Shown here one piece after another: positions 8,283 through 14,981 of a DNA stretch of 19,416 nucleotides. Position numbers and translations under genes: made by a program. The stretch comes from Succinatimonas hippei (GTDB taxonomy: Bacteria > Pseudomonadota > Gammaproteobacteria > Enterobacterales > Succinivibrionaceae). Below the pieces are notes generated by a model. That model saw nothing but the letters and a program-made list of their open reading frames with translations. It was not told where the DNA came from and searched no databases. Numbering within the stretch: position 1 is the stretch's first letter; each line of letters begins with the position of its first letter. The DNA is taken from NCBI GenBank assembly GCA_004557545.1, contig SFGV01000035.1, positions 1 to 19,416 of the forward strand, in the 5' to 3' direction.

Positions 8283-9043
8283 AAGGCATACCTGCCCTGC
8301 TTTTAAGCCTGCTCATATGCATTCCTTCTTATGCGAAAAATAATGAGGAGAGACTGCTATCTGACATCTCATCAAAGCTATCCGCATCACTTGACACCAT
8401 GCGATCATGGTCTGAGGAGAACCGCCGTCAGACTGAGGAGCTCAGGGAGAACGCGGAGAAAGCCATGAAGCTTGCCGGTACTGATCACGAAACTCCCGAC
8501 AGAGAAACCTGGAGCAAGCTTGATGAGCTCAATGAGAACTCGCTTGGCCTGCTTCACGCCTCATCCTCACTTTGGGAAAGCTATGGGAGCATGTCCGCCT
8601 ATATCGCCTCCTTCAAAAAAGCTGAGGCATGGCAGGAGTGCGTTAAAAGCCACAAACACTGCTCTTTTCGTGAGGTTCTGTCACGCATGGACTCAAACTC
8701 AATTGACTACGCGACCAGAGCCATGCGCAGCGCCGAGGAGAATTCCAAAGCCATAGGTCAGTCCATACGCAAACTTGAGGAACTGAGCTTTGAGGCCCGC
8801 GGGGCCGTGGGACTTGGCGCTGGACTTGATACCCTTTCAAAGGTCAACGCGGCTTCAGCCGCCTCGCTTGCCGATCTTGGAACCAGCATCAATACCCTGC
8901 TTCGCATTCAGGCTCACGAGCAGGCGGTAAAGCATAATCAGGCTCTGGCGCAACAGGAAGGGTCTCGAGAGGCGCTTGAGGGCGGAGACAGTGTCAGATC
9001 GCCCCACTTTAATCTGGAGCTGAGTTCTCATGTCGGCAATTAA
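8279..9043 (+). CDS. trbJ: TrbJ, VirB5-like periplasmic T4SS protein
   Basis: A secreted protein of 254 residues, close to RP4 TrbJ (about 258). Signal peptide residues 1-19 end with IPSYA. The mature part is almost all helical, with heptad-rich stretches (about 25-70 and 145-215), as in VirB5-type minor pilus proteins that sit at the pilus tip and contact the recipient. One Cys pair (CVKSHKHC) may form a disulfide. In RP4 a short entry-exclusion lipoprotein, TrbK, lies between trbJ and trbL. Here trbJ and trbL overlap by 14 nt, so no trbK exists at this place. Confidence 0.85.
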   Translation: MKGIPALLLSLLICIPSYAKNNEERLLSDISSKLSASLDTMRSWSEENRRQTEELRENAEKAMKLAGTDHETPDRETWSKLDELNENSLGLLHASSSLWESYGSMSAYIASFKKAEAWQECVKSHKHCSFREVLSRMDSNSIDYATRAMRSAEENSKAIGQSIRKLEELSFEARGAVGLGAGLDTLSKVNAASAASLADLGTSINTLLRIQAHEQAVKHNQALAQQEGSREALEGGDSVRSPHFNLELSSHVGN

Positions 9044-9935
9044 GGTTCTGTCTGCTACAGCTCTTCTGACTTTGCTTCTGGTTCCGTCTTGCGCTAACGC
9101 CGCGCAGACGCTGGAGCCTGACGGCATGCTCAATTACATCGCGCAGCAATTTATTAGCGGCGCCTCGCGCTACAGCGAACCAATAAAACAGGCCGCGGAA
9201 AGACTCTTCTGGATCCTGCTTGGCATTTCGATAGTCACATCCGGGATCAGGATGGTTCTAAGGTCAGGCGATCCCGCGTCTTTTTTCGCGGTGCTGGTAA
9301 GGCTGTGTCTGCTCACCGGAACCTTTTACTTTCTCTTAAAAAACGGCGCCCAGATTGGAGCGAGCATAATAGATTCCTTGTGCTCGGTGACCAATAACCG
9401 CTCCATTGGTCCATCAGAGCTGCTTGACTGCACTTTCAATACCACTCGTACCCTGAACAAAGCCATAGGATCATCAGTAACCAATATCCCGACCGCTCTG
9501 GTGCTACAGCTTATGATCCTCTTTTTTACCGTTACGATGTTTCTGGTGACCATACGCTACATCACGCTATATCTTTCTTCGTACATTTTCTGCGTATGCG
9601 GTGTCTTCGTGCTGGGGTTTGGCGCTTTCAGCTACACCAGGGAAATTGCCGTCCAGTACCTGCGCGTGATCTTCTCTCTGGCGCTTGAGCTTATGACCAT
9701 GATCCTAATCTGCAACGCCGGATTTGAAGTGCTCGAAGCGCTAAGCGCCAAGGTAATGGCGCTTGACCGTCACCTTAATATGCAGGATGCCGGGGTTGTG
9801 CTATTCACGGCGCTCTTTATTTACGCGCTTTGCGCGAGACTTCCCGCGATAGTTGGCTCGCTTGTGGCGACTCATCCGCAAGAGGCTATACCACGGCTTA
9901 ATATTTTCAGGATCCCGCGCCTCTTGTTGCGCTAA
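9030..9935 (+). CDS. trbL: TrbL, VirB6-like polytopic inner-membrane T4SS channel protein, short form
   Basis: An inner-membrane channel component with 301 residues. It has a signal peptide (1-24, ending SCANA) followed by hydrophobic segments at about 57-77, 84-104, 150-170, 172-200, 208-232 and 250-275. The pattern PIKQAAERLFWILLGISIV and the membrane topology are those of P-type TrbL/VirB6. RP4 TrbL is about 530 residues, mainly because of a long hydrophilic C-terminal tail; here the protein ends soon after the last helix. The reading frame looks intact, so this is more likely a short variant than a break. GGAG lies 10 nt before the ATG inside trbJ. It is the last gene of the operon; no trbM/N homologues follow. 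Confidence 0.87.
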   Translation: MSAIKVLSATALLTLLLVPSCANAAQTLEPDGMLNYIAQQFISGASRYSEPIKQAAERLFWILLGISIVTSGIRMVLRSGDPASFFAVLVRLCLLTGTFYFLLKNGAQIGASIIDSLCSVTNNRSIGPSELLDCTFNTTRTLNKAIGSSVTNIPTALVLQLMILFFTVTMFLVTIRYITLYLSSYIFCVCGVFVLGFGAFSYTREIAVQYLRVIFSLALELMTMILICNAGFEVLEALSAKVMALDRHLNMQDAGVVLFTALFIYALCARLPAIVGSLVATHPQEAIPRLNIFRIPRLLLR

Positions 9936-9956
9936 TTTTCTTGATCAGGCGATAAA

Positions 9957-9984
9957 ATGACATCAAGGTATTAAATGTTATACG
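9957..9984 (+). promoter_or_regulatory. Candidate promoter of the RibD-like reductase gene
   Basis: ATGACA (9957-9962, five of six to the -35 consensus) is 16 nt from TATACG (9979-9984, four of six to -10). It lies 35 nt upstream of the start and would give this gene expression independent of the trb operon. No clear terminator separates it from trbL; a 4-bp GCGC repeat at the end of trbL is too weak to count. Confidence 0.4.
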
Positions 9985-10018
9985 ACATTTTCCGTCATGC
10001 ATAGCAGGAGCCCTTATC

Positions 10019-10738
10019 ATGATGCTTTCAAGGCCACACGTAACCTGTCTTATGGAATGCTCGGTTGACGGAAGAATAGACCGCAACCGCTGGTCCGCGC
10101 AGTATAAACAGTCAACCGTAAACTCGCCGGATCTTTACTACCGGACCCTCAACAGCCTTAACCCCGACGGCAACCTGCTTGGTCTTAAAACCGCCAGAAA
10201 CTTTCTGGGGATCCCTGAGTTTCACCATGAAGGCAAACGCACGTTACCGCGCGATCCGCATTTTTTCAGGGGAATACGTGATGAGGTAATGATGAGCGCG
10301 GTCTTTGACGGAGACGGGACTCTGGCTTACGGTCACAACAAACGCAACGACAGCAATATAATCGCCGTGCTCGGCACCAAGACCGCTTCAGAAGAATACC
10401 TGCGTTATCTGCGTGAGCACGAGGTTTCATACACCTTCGCGGGAGAAGACGGTACTGATCCTGAGATAGCTTTATGCTCGCTTTTAAATGATTTTGGACT
10501 GAGGAACCTTGTGCTGGAGGGTGGAGGCTCGCTTAATGGGAGCTTCCTTGAGCGCGGACTTATCGATGATCTGGTGCTGATAATCTATCCCGGTATCGAT
10601 GGTCTCAGCTCATCCCTATCTGTCTTTGAAATCCCGGCGGCCAAATCTCTAACCCCGGGATGCGGCCATACACTGGAGCTTGTCAATTGTGATCATGACG
10701 AATACGGCTATGTTAGCCTGCATTACAGAGTTCATTGA
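10019..10738 (+). CDS. RibD C-terminal domain / dihydrofolate reductase-like family protein
   Basis: A single-domain protein of 239 residues with the fold of the RibD reductase domain (PF01872), which is related to DHFR and uses NADPH. The N-terminus RPHVTCLMECSVDGRID is the family's substrate/cofactor strand with the S-x-DG signature. VLEGGGSLNGSFLERGLIDDLVLIIYP splits into the dinucleotide-binding glycine stretch (residues 165-171) and the C-terminal GLIDDL motif. There is no deaminase domain, so it is not full RibD. Riboflavin synthesis is possible but not shown; many stand-alone members have unknown substrates. AGGAG (10006-10010) lies 8 nt before the first of two tandem ATGs. Confidence 0.82.
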   Translation: MMLSRPHVTCLMECSVDGRIDRNRWSAQYKQSTVNSPDLYYRTLNSLNPDGNLLGLKTARNFLGIPEFHHEGKRTLPRDPHFFRGIRDEVMMSAVFDGDGTLAYGHNKRNDSNIIAVLGTKTASEEYLRYLREHEVSYTFAGEDGTDPEIALCSLLNDFGLRNLVLEGGGSLNGSFLERGLIDDLVLIIYPGIDGLSSSLSVFEIPAAKSLTPGCGHTLELVNCDHDEYGYVSLHYRVH

Positions 10739-10851
10739 GCCTTGTCTCCAGAAATTCTATGACCATAGCCTATGTCGATACTGACAGTTCTCAGTCTTTA
10801 TTGGATCTTTCATGTAGGTATTAGCCGGCCATAGCAAAGTTCAAAAAACTC

Positions 10852-10879
10852 TTGCAAAGAAAGAAAAAATAGTTAGAAT
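10852..10879 (+). promoter_or_regulatory. Candidate promoter of tRNA-Ser(GGA)
   Basis: TTGCAA (10852-10857), a 16-nt A-rich spacer and TAGAAT (10874-10879) are followed by a G+C-rich discriminator (AGGCTCCG), as in stringently controlled stable RNA genes. The rest of the 10739-10900 gap holds no gene; a weak 5-bp hairpin ACTGA/TCAGT with a short T run near 10780-10800 might end the upstream transcript. Confidence 0.55.
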
Positions 10880-10900
10880 AGGCTCCGTCTTTTGACCAAT

Positions 10901-10990
10901 GGTGAGATGTCCGAGTGGCTGAAGGAGCACGCCTGGAAAGCGTGTATACGCGAAAGCGTATCTCGGGTTCGAATCCCGATCTCACCGCCA
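10901..10990 (+). tRNA. tRNA-Ser (anticodon GGA)
   Basis: A 90-nt type II tRNA. The acceptor stem GGTGAGA/TCTCACC pairs fully, discriminator G and CCA are encoded. The anticodon arm CACGC-CTGGAAA-GCGTG carries GGA (10935-10937), reading UCC/UCU serine codons. The long variable arm TATACGCGAAAGCGTA forms a stem, and the T arm has GGTTCGAATCC. It is nearly identical to the enterobacterial tRNA-Ser(GGA). The integrase gene begins 173 nt downstream in the same direction, so the 3' end is the likely phage attachment site. Confidence 0.97.
10967..10990 (+). other. Predicted attL core at the 3' end of tRNA-Ser
   Basis: P4-type integrases commonly insert into tRNA 3' ends and restore the gene. The T arm and acceptor 3' strand of this tRNA lie directly before the integrase and its repeats, so the crossover should fall here. 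No second copy of this sequence was found downstream in the window, so the other end of the element is outside it or lost. The exact core is not visible without attR. Confidence 0.5.
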
Positions 10991-11027
10991 GCCCTGTTTT
11001 TATCCCTTAATTTTTCTCATCTTTTTA

Positions 11028-11050
11028 AAGCCTTTTATAAGGTTTTTCAA
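11028..11050 (+). terminator. Weak terminator-like hairpin after tRNA-Ser
   Basis: A 6-bp stem AAGCCT / AGGTTT (one G-T pair) with a TTTATA loop is followed by TTC. It lies 38 nt after the tRNA. The stem is A+T-rich and weak, so it may be incomplete as a terminator. Confidence 0.35.
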
Positions 11051-11057
11051 TCCTATA

Positions 11058-11101
11058 ATGCAATCTTGATGCAATGTTGATGCAATCTTGATGCAATCTA
11101 A
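11058..11101 (+). repeat. Four tandem 11-bp direct repeats (ATGCAATCTTG) at the attL/integrase side
   Basis: Units: 11058-11068 ATGCAATCTTG, 11069-11079 ATGCAATGTTG, 11080-11090 ATGCAATCTTG, 11091-11101 ATGCAATCTAA. The period of 11 bp puts every unit on about the same face of the helix. The place between the attachment site and int suits arm-type integrase or excisionase binding sites; the last unit overlaps a candidate int promoter. Confidence 0.85.
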
Positions 11102-11119
11102 ATCAAGCCCAGTTACAAT
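11091..11119 (+). promoter_or_regulatory. Candidate integrase promoter
   Basis: TACAAT (11114-11119, five of six) lies 17 nt from ATGCAA (11091-11096, three of six), which is part of the fourth 11-bp repeat. A protein bound to the repeats would cover the -35 region, which would allow repression of int. A GTTAC...GTAAC inverted pair follows at about 11123-11149. Confidence 0.35.
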
Positions 11120-11163
11120 AAAAGTTACCGTTTGATCCTTGATCTGTAACTCTGAGGCTTGCC

Positions 11164-12288
11164 ATGCTTTCTTACCTTGATATCAAAAACTTAAAGCCTA
11201 AAGACAAAACTTATACAGTTACGGACGCTCCGGGGTTGTACCTGCGCGTCTGGCCGTCAGGAAAGAAGGTGTGGATCATCAACAAATCAATCAACGGCAA
11301 GCGAGTCGTTAAGCAGCTGGGTGCATGGCCTGATCTCCCTGCCAAGGATGCCAGGGCGCTGTGGGAAGTCTGCGTTAACGAAGGCAAGGCCGAAGCCACA
11401 GGCGCATTCACCTTTGGCGGCATCTACCGCGACTGGATCGAGCTTAAGAAAACTCAGATCAAGAACTGGAAAGACATTGACGAACGCATCAGCAAGTACC
11501 TGCTACCAGACTTTGACAGCATGGCGCTTGCCGGCATCAGCCCTCCGGCACTTATCAAGGTGCTGAACGAAAAGCTGGGCGCGCGCGGCAAGTTCGAGAC
11601 AGTCAAGCGCGTCTGCGGCTACGTCAAGGAAATGGAGATCTTTGCTGTGAACTCAGGCAGGATCAACATGCTTCGCTTCCAGGGCATTGACAAGGTGTTT
11701 CCGAAGCCGTCATCAAAGATGCAGCATCGCCCCAGCATCGAGCCGTCCAAGCTGCCTGAGGTACTCAAAGCCTTGCATGCCGCATCAATCACTGCGCCTG
11801 GCACATGGGACGCTGTGCTCATCGGTTTCTACACACTGCTGCGCCCTGCTGAATACTGTGCCATGGAGTGGTCGTGGATAGATGAAGTTACAAAGATCGT
11901 AACTGTGCCTGCCGAAGTGATGAAGATGAAGCGCCCCCACACCGTGCCCATTACGCCCCAGCTCATGACGATCTTCGAGCGTCGCCCCAGAGTGAACCCT
12001 TTTGTCCTTGCGTCGCCCGGGGTAAGAGACAGTCATATTTCCACTGCGGCTGCTGAGCTGTTTTTCAGGCGCCACGGCCTGAGAGATATCCTTGTGCCCC
12101 ACGGCATTCGCGCCATTGGGCGGACGTGGATGGCTGAGAACGGCATTGACGACAAGGTGGCTGAGCTCTGCATCGCCCACAGTGTCGGCACGCAGACCGT
12201 GCAGGCCTATGACCGCGCAGACTTGCTGGAACAGCGGCGCGAGGCGATGAGCCGTTGGTGCTCGTTTGTGGAGAGTTGCCTGAAGTGA
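11164..12288 (+). CDS. int: Prophage tyrosine integrase (P4/DUF4102 type)
   Basis: A site-specific recombinase of 374 residues that integrates and excises the element at the adjacent tRNA. The N-terminal DUF4102 arm-binding domain (about 1-75) has DAPGLYLRVWPSGKKVWI. A core-binding domain spans about 85-190, and the catalytic domain follows. All catalytic positions are present: R227 in LLRPAE, the H313-x-x-R316 box (HGIR), H339 in IAHS and the nucleophile Y349 in AYDR. A lysine for the beta-hairpin is available in MKMKRPHT. The frame is complete, so the enzyme could still be active although the prophage is damaged. The gene ends by GTGA overlap with a MazF-like toxin gene. Confidence 0.93.
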   Translation: MLSYLDIKNLKPKDKTYTVTDAPGLYLRVWPSGKKVWIINKSINGKRVVKQLGAWPDLPAKDARALWEVCVNEGKAEATGAFTFGGIYRDWIELKKTQIKNWKDIDERISKYLLPDFDSMALAGISPPALIKVLNEKLGARGKFETVKRVCGYVKEMEIFAVNSGRINMLRFQGIDKVFPKPSSKMQHRPSIEPSKLPEVLKALHAASITAPGTWDAVLIGFYTLLRPAEYCAMEWSWIDEVTKIVTVPAEVMKMKRPHTVPITPQLMTIFERRPRVNPFVLASPGVRDSHISTAAAELFFRRHGLRDILVPHGIRAIGRTWMAENGIDDKVAELCIAHSVGTQTVQAYDRADLLEQRREAMSRWCSFVESCLK

Positions 12289-12743
12289 TCAAATATCAAG
12301 CTAAAGCCGGACAAGTTTTCATCTGTTCGTTTAACGGGTTGCTAAAAGGTGAAATGTGCAAGGTAAGACCTGTAGTTGCGATCACAGCGCCATCGGTACA
12401 TTTAAGATCCACAAAACTGTGCCACGTGATCCCGCTCAGTACCACAGAGCCTAAAACGATCATGCCGTTTCACTGCCAGATTCAGCAACCAAGACTGCCG
12501 CCTCCGTACACAAGCAAAACTGCATGGGCAAAATGCGACATGATTTATACAGTTTCGTATGAACGCCTTAATGTTCCTTATTTTGGTAAAGACAGTGTCG
12601 GGCATCGAAACCATGAAGTTGTTTCAGTTAGCACCGACGACTTGAACCGCATAAGAAAATGTGTGCTTCTTGCGCTTCAATATCAAAACGACTTGAATCC
12701 GCTTATATCGTCACTTACAATTAAGATGTCCCTAGGCCAGTGA
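12285..12743 (+). CDS. PemK/MazF-family toxin, integrase-coupled
   Basis: A protein of 152 residues from the GTG at 12285 with the PemK/MazF (PF02452) pattern. KAGQVFICSFNG is the first strand pair, GEMCKVRPVVAI carries the family's conserved R-P-V-V, then come LCHVIPLSTTEP and WAKCDMIYTVSYERLN. MazF-type toxins are ribosome-independent mRNA interferases. The GTG overlaps the int stop (GTGA) and GGAGAG lies about 9 nt upstream; an upstream TTG at 12255 would lie deep inside int and is less likely. No antitoxin reading frame is found before or after it, unlike usual mazEF/pemIK pairs where the antitoxin comes first. It could be an orphan, use an RNA or distant antitoxin, or serve another function such as regulation of element maintenance. 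Confidence 0.82.
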   Translation: MIKYQAKAGQVFICSFNGLLKGEMCKVRPVVAITAPSVHLRSTKLCHVIPLSTTEPKTIMPFHCQIQQPRLPPPYTSKTAWAKCDMIYTVSYERLNVPYFGKDSVGHRNHEVVSVSTDDLNRIRKCVLLALQYQNDLNPLISSLTIKMSLGQ

Positions 12744-12755
12744 TGGCTTTAGCTT

Positions 12756-12842
12756 GAATCCTATGGATGAGGCACCGCAAGGGTAAGTCCGAAGCATAGG
12801 TCGTCACCTTGTGAGATCGCAATCGCTCGGTGATGTATGCAG
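12756..12842 (+). ncRNA. Candidate structured RNA between the MazF-like toxin and its terminator
   Basis: The 100 nt after the toxin stop have no reading frame of note but do have pairing. CCTATG (12760-12765) matches CATAGG (12795-12800). CGTCACC (12802-12808) matches GGTGATG (12829-12835) with one G-T pair; inside it, GAG/CTC can pair round a CGCAATCG loop. Together with the terminator at 12843 this gives three consecutive stem-loops. It could be the toxin mRNA's 3' UTR or a processed small RNA. No known RNA family was recognised. Confidence 0.3.
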
Positions 12843-12870
12843 GCCCCTCTTCGGAGGGGCTTTGCTTTTT
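12843..12870 (+). terminator. Terminator of the int-toxin transcript
   Basis: Stem GCCCCTC / GAGGGGC with a TTCG tetraloop (12843-12860), then TTTGCTTTTT. A strong + strand terminator. Confidence 0.9.
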
Positions 12871-12878
12871 CCGGGCAT

Positions 12879-12903
12879 AAAAAAGCCCCGGACGAACCAG
12901 GGC
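12879..12903 (-). terminator. Terminator of the minus-strand replication operon
   Basis: Read on the minus strand: GCCCTGG, loop TTCGT, CCGGGGC (one T-G pair), then six T. It lies 22 nt after the AlpA-like gene stop and meets the + strand terminator nearly back to back, so the two transcription units converge here. Confidence 0.85.
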
Positions 12904-12925
12904 AAGTACCACCACTAGGACAAAC

Positions 12926-13129
12926 TTAAGCGCCTTTTTCAAACAGTTCGTCAGCCCATGCCTGGACATCTGAGCGCCGCCACATGGACGGAGACTTATC
13001 CGACTGCATGACCCTTGCCGGTTCAGGAAAGCCGCGGCTTTTGTCGGCTCTGATTTGCCCCAGCGTCCGCTCGCTGATGTTCAGAAACTCAGCGACCTCT
13101 TCTTTCCGCAGCAGGTATTTCTCAGTCAT
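12926..13129 (-). CDS. AlpA-like helix-turn-helix regulator / excisionase-type protein
   Basis: A small DNA-binding protein of 67 residues. LLRKEEVAEFLNISERTLGQIRAD is the AlpA/MerR-like helix-turn-helix (residues about 6-29), followed by FPEPARVM and a W-R-R-SDVQAW segment, the usual wing and C-terminal helix of the phage AlpA (PF05930) group. Such proteins regulate integrase or act as excisionase. The ATG at 13129 overlaps the preceding stop (ATGA) and has AGGAGG 7 nt upstream; the GTG at 13135 would overlap that site. It is the last gene of the minus-strand operon and faces int, so it is the best candidate for the protein that acts at the 11-bp repeats, though this is inference. Confidence 0.8.
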   Translation of the reverse strand: MTEKYLLRKEEVAEFLNISERTLGQIRADKSRGFPEPARVMQSDKSPSMWRRSDVQAWADELFEKGA

Positions 13130-13461
13130 CGCCACCCCTCCTCAACACCGCTCTCCGCAATACTCACAAGCAACTGGGCGCCGTAAACGCTGCGCAGGAT
13201 GTTCTTTGACAGCGCCTTAAGCGCGTAGGCCTCAGACCACAGATCACGCTCAGGACCCAGAGCGACCCGTGCGTCATTGACTTCCTGCGGCGTCATGTTT
13301 TTCAGCAGCCGCACCACCGCCGCCACCGAGTTCTGCGCTTCCGTGAGCGCGTCATACGGAGCCCGGCCTTTGTCAGTCTTTGTGACTTTCTTCATCTCGC
13401 CCCCTGCAATCTCTTTGATGTGGTTGTCCATCCATTCGCTGAAAGGGTTGTCAGTGTTCAT
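13126..13461 (-). CDS. Hypothetical phage protein, 111 residues
   Basis: Not recognised. It is mostly helical and charged, with NPFSEWMDNHIKEIAGGEM near the start and EAQNSVAAVVRLLKNMTPQEV in the middle; no cysteine, signal peptide or membrane segment. The ATG at 13461 has AGAGGG 4 nt upstream and lies 11 nt inside the preceding small gene; a GTG at 13473 with AGGA upstream is the alternative. Its stop overlaps the AlpA-like start by ATGA. The tight overlaps on both sides support it as a real gene of the phage early operon. Confidence 0.65.
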   Translation of the reverse strand: MNTDNPFSEWMDNHIKEIAGGEMKKVTKTDKGRAPYDALTEAQNSVAAVVRLLKNMTPQEVNDARVALGPERDLWSEAYALKALSKNILRSVYGAQLLVSIAESGVEEGWR

Positions 13462-13585
13462 TCGCCCTCTCACTCATTTCCTGAGCCGCCTGTTTGATGT
13501 CCGCAATCAGCTTTGTGAACTGATCCTTAAGTAAATAAGAATCCGCAGCTTTTGTCGTAATACTTGTTTTGCTGTCACTATTCAT
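13451..13585 (-). CDS. Small hypothetical phage protein, 44 residues
   Basis: Not recognised; it begins MNSDSKTSITTKAADSYLL and ends SERANEH, one helical, hydrophilic stretch. AGGAGA (13594-13599) lies 8 nt before the ATG, a strong ribosome site. The gene begins 25 nt after the helicase stop and its end overlaps the next gene by 11 nt. Position, ribosome site and overlap support translation in spite of the small size. Confidence 0.6.
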   Translation of the reverse strand: MNSDSKTSITTKAADSYLLKDQFTKLIADIKQAAQEMSERANEH

Positions 13586-13610
13586 TCCACGTATCTCCTA
13601 AGGCTAAAAA

Positions 13611-14981
13611 TCACTTCTTCATGTAATCGAGCACCGCGTCTTGCAGGCTCTTCTTGTGGGTTAAGCAGTCGAGCACCATGACGTCCACGGTGTTCGGCAC
13701 GATGATGTGGTAAACGAATACGGTGCGAGGGTGGCCGGCCTGCATCTGACGCGTGGGGCCGATGCGTTCGATGATCTGCTGGTACTGTTCGAGGTTCCAG
13801 CCGAGCGAAAAGAACGCGATGATATGCCCGCCGTCCTGCAAGTTCAGTCCGTGGCCGGCGCTTGCCGGATGGGCGAACAGCACCGGGATCCTGCCTTCGT
13901 TCCAGTCTTTGATGGTCTTAGGATCGGTATCCAGGGCGCGGCCTTTGGGGAAGCGTTCTTTCAGGCGCGCGAGATCGGACTTGAACTGATAGGCAACGAG
14001 CACCGGAGCGCCGGCGGCTTCCTCGATGACCGACTGCAAGGCATCGAGCTTAGCGTCATGCATGTTGTGCCACTCGCCATCGCTGTCATACAGCCCGCCT
14101 GCGGTCAGCTGTAACAGCTTGTTGAGCTTTACCGCCACAGACGGCGCCTCGACGTTCACGCCATTGCCGAAGTCGACAAAAAAGTCCTTCTGCATTGCCT
14201 GGTAAGCGTATTGCGCGGACTCCGGCATGATGGCGCGAACCGTTGAGCATACAGGCTGTTCGACACCGAAATAATCCTCAGGCATGCGGGTAATGCACAG
14301 ATCCGACACTGCCTTGGTGATCTCTTTCTCAGCGCTTGCTGTAGGCGTCCACACGACAGCAAAGGCGTCATAGCTCACGCGCGCCGGCTGGAACCAGCGC
14401 TGATGGAAAGCGCTGAACGACTTGCCCAATCGTTTGCCGCGGTCTAAGAACCACATCTGCCCCCAGAGATCCTCAAGGCCGTTTGGCGACGGTGTGCCGG
14501 TGAGCTCGATAAAACGGCTTACAAGGTTCTTGCTCACCTTGGCCAGAGCTTTGGCGCGCTTGGTGCCGCCGCGCAAGCGAAAGCCTTTAAGCCTGGTTGA
14601 CTCATCGCACACCACAATGCGGAAAGGCCACTTGGCGCCATACAGGTCGACGAGGAACGGCAGCTGCTCATAGTTAGTGACCGCGATATCGGCATCCGTT
14701 TTGAGCGCCGCCATGCGCTCAGCCTTAGTGCCGCAGACGATGCTCACGCGCAGGTGCTTCAAGTGATCCCACTTCTGCGCCTCCTGCACCCACGTGGCCT
14801 TAGCGACACGAAGCGGAGCGACAACCAGGGCGCGCGTGTGCTCGTGCGCCTGGATCTCCGCAACAGCGGTCAGCGCCGACACGGTCTTGCCCATGCCCAT
14901 TCCTGCCCAAACAGCACAGCGCGCGTGGATGATGATGTGGCTGATAATGTCCCGCTGATAGGGGCGCGGCGTAAACTTCAT
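13611..14981 (-). CDS. Phage SNF2/DEAD-type helicase
   Basis: A superfamily 2 ATPase of 456 residues, a single two-domain helicase of the short phage type. Q motif-like PYQRDI is at 7-12, Walker A GMGMGKT at 27-33, motif Ia VVAPLRV, motif II DEST at 126-129 and motif III LTGTPSPNG from 160. The C-terminal motifs include HGLNLQDGGHII and motif VI IERIGPTRQ at about 404-412. In temperate phages such genes lie beside a VRR-NUC nuclease and polymerase A and probably serve replication or recombination. The ATG overlaps the stop of the nuclease gene. Frame and motifs are intact. Confidence 0.9.
   Translation of the reverse strand: MKFTPRPYQRDIISHIIIHARCAVWAGMGMGKTVSALTAVAEIQAHEHTRALVVAPLRVAKATWVQEAQKWDHLKHLRVSIVCGTKAERMAALKTDADIAVTNYEQLPFLVDLYGAKWPFRIVVCDESTRLKGFRLRGGTKRAKALAKVSKNLVSRFIELTGTPSPNGLEDLWGQMWFLDRGKRLGKSFSAFHQRWFQPARVSYDAFAVVWTPTASAEKEITKAVSDLCITRMPEDYFGVEQPVCSTVRAIMPESAQYAYQAMQKDFFVDFGNGVNVEAPSVAVKLNKLLQLTAGGLYDSDGEWHNMHDAKLDALQSVIEEAAGAPVLVAYQFKSDLARLKERFPKGRALDTDPKTIKDWNEGRIPVLFAHPASAGHGLNLQDGGHIIAFFSLGWNLEQYQQIIERIGPTRQMQAGHPRTVFVYHIIVPNTVDVMVLDCLTHKKSLQDAVLDYMKK

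Noticed and set aside
9915..9945. Terminator after trbL (GCGC...GCGC followed by TAATTTTC)
   Set aside because: Only four base pairs lie within the coding end and the T run is poor.
10892..11080. Reading frame of 62 codons over the tRNA (MSEWLKEHAWKACIRESVSR...)
   Set aside because: It is the translation of tRNA-Ser itself, a well-known spurious product.
11687..12180. Several open frames opposite or out of frame with int
   Set aside because: They are shadows of the G+C-rich integrase gene, with no ribosome sites or recognisable proteins.
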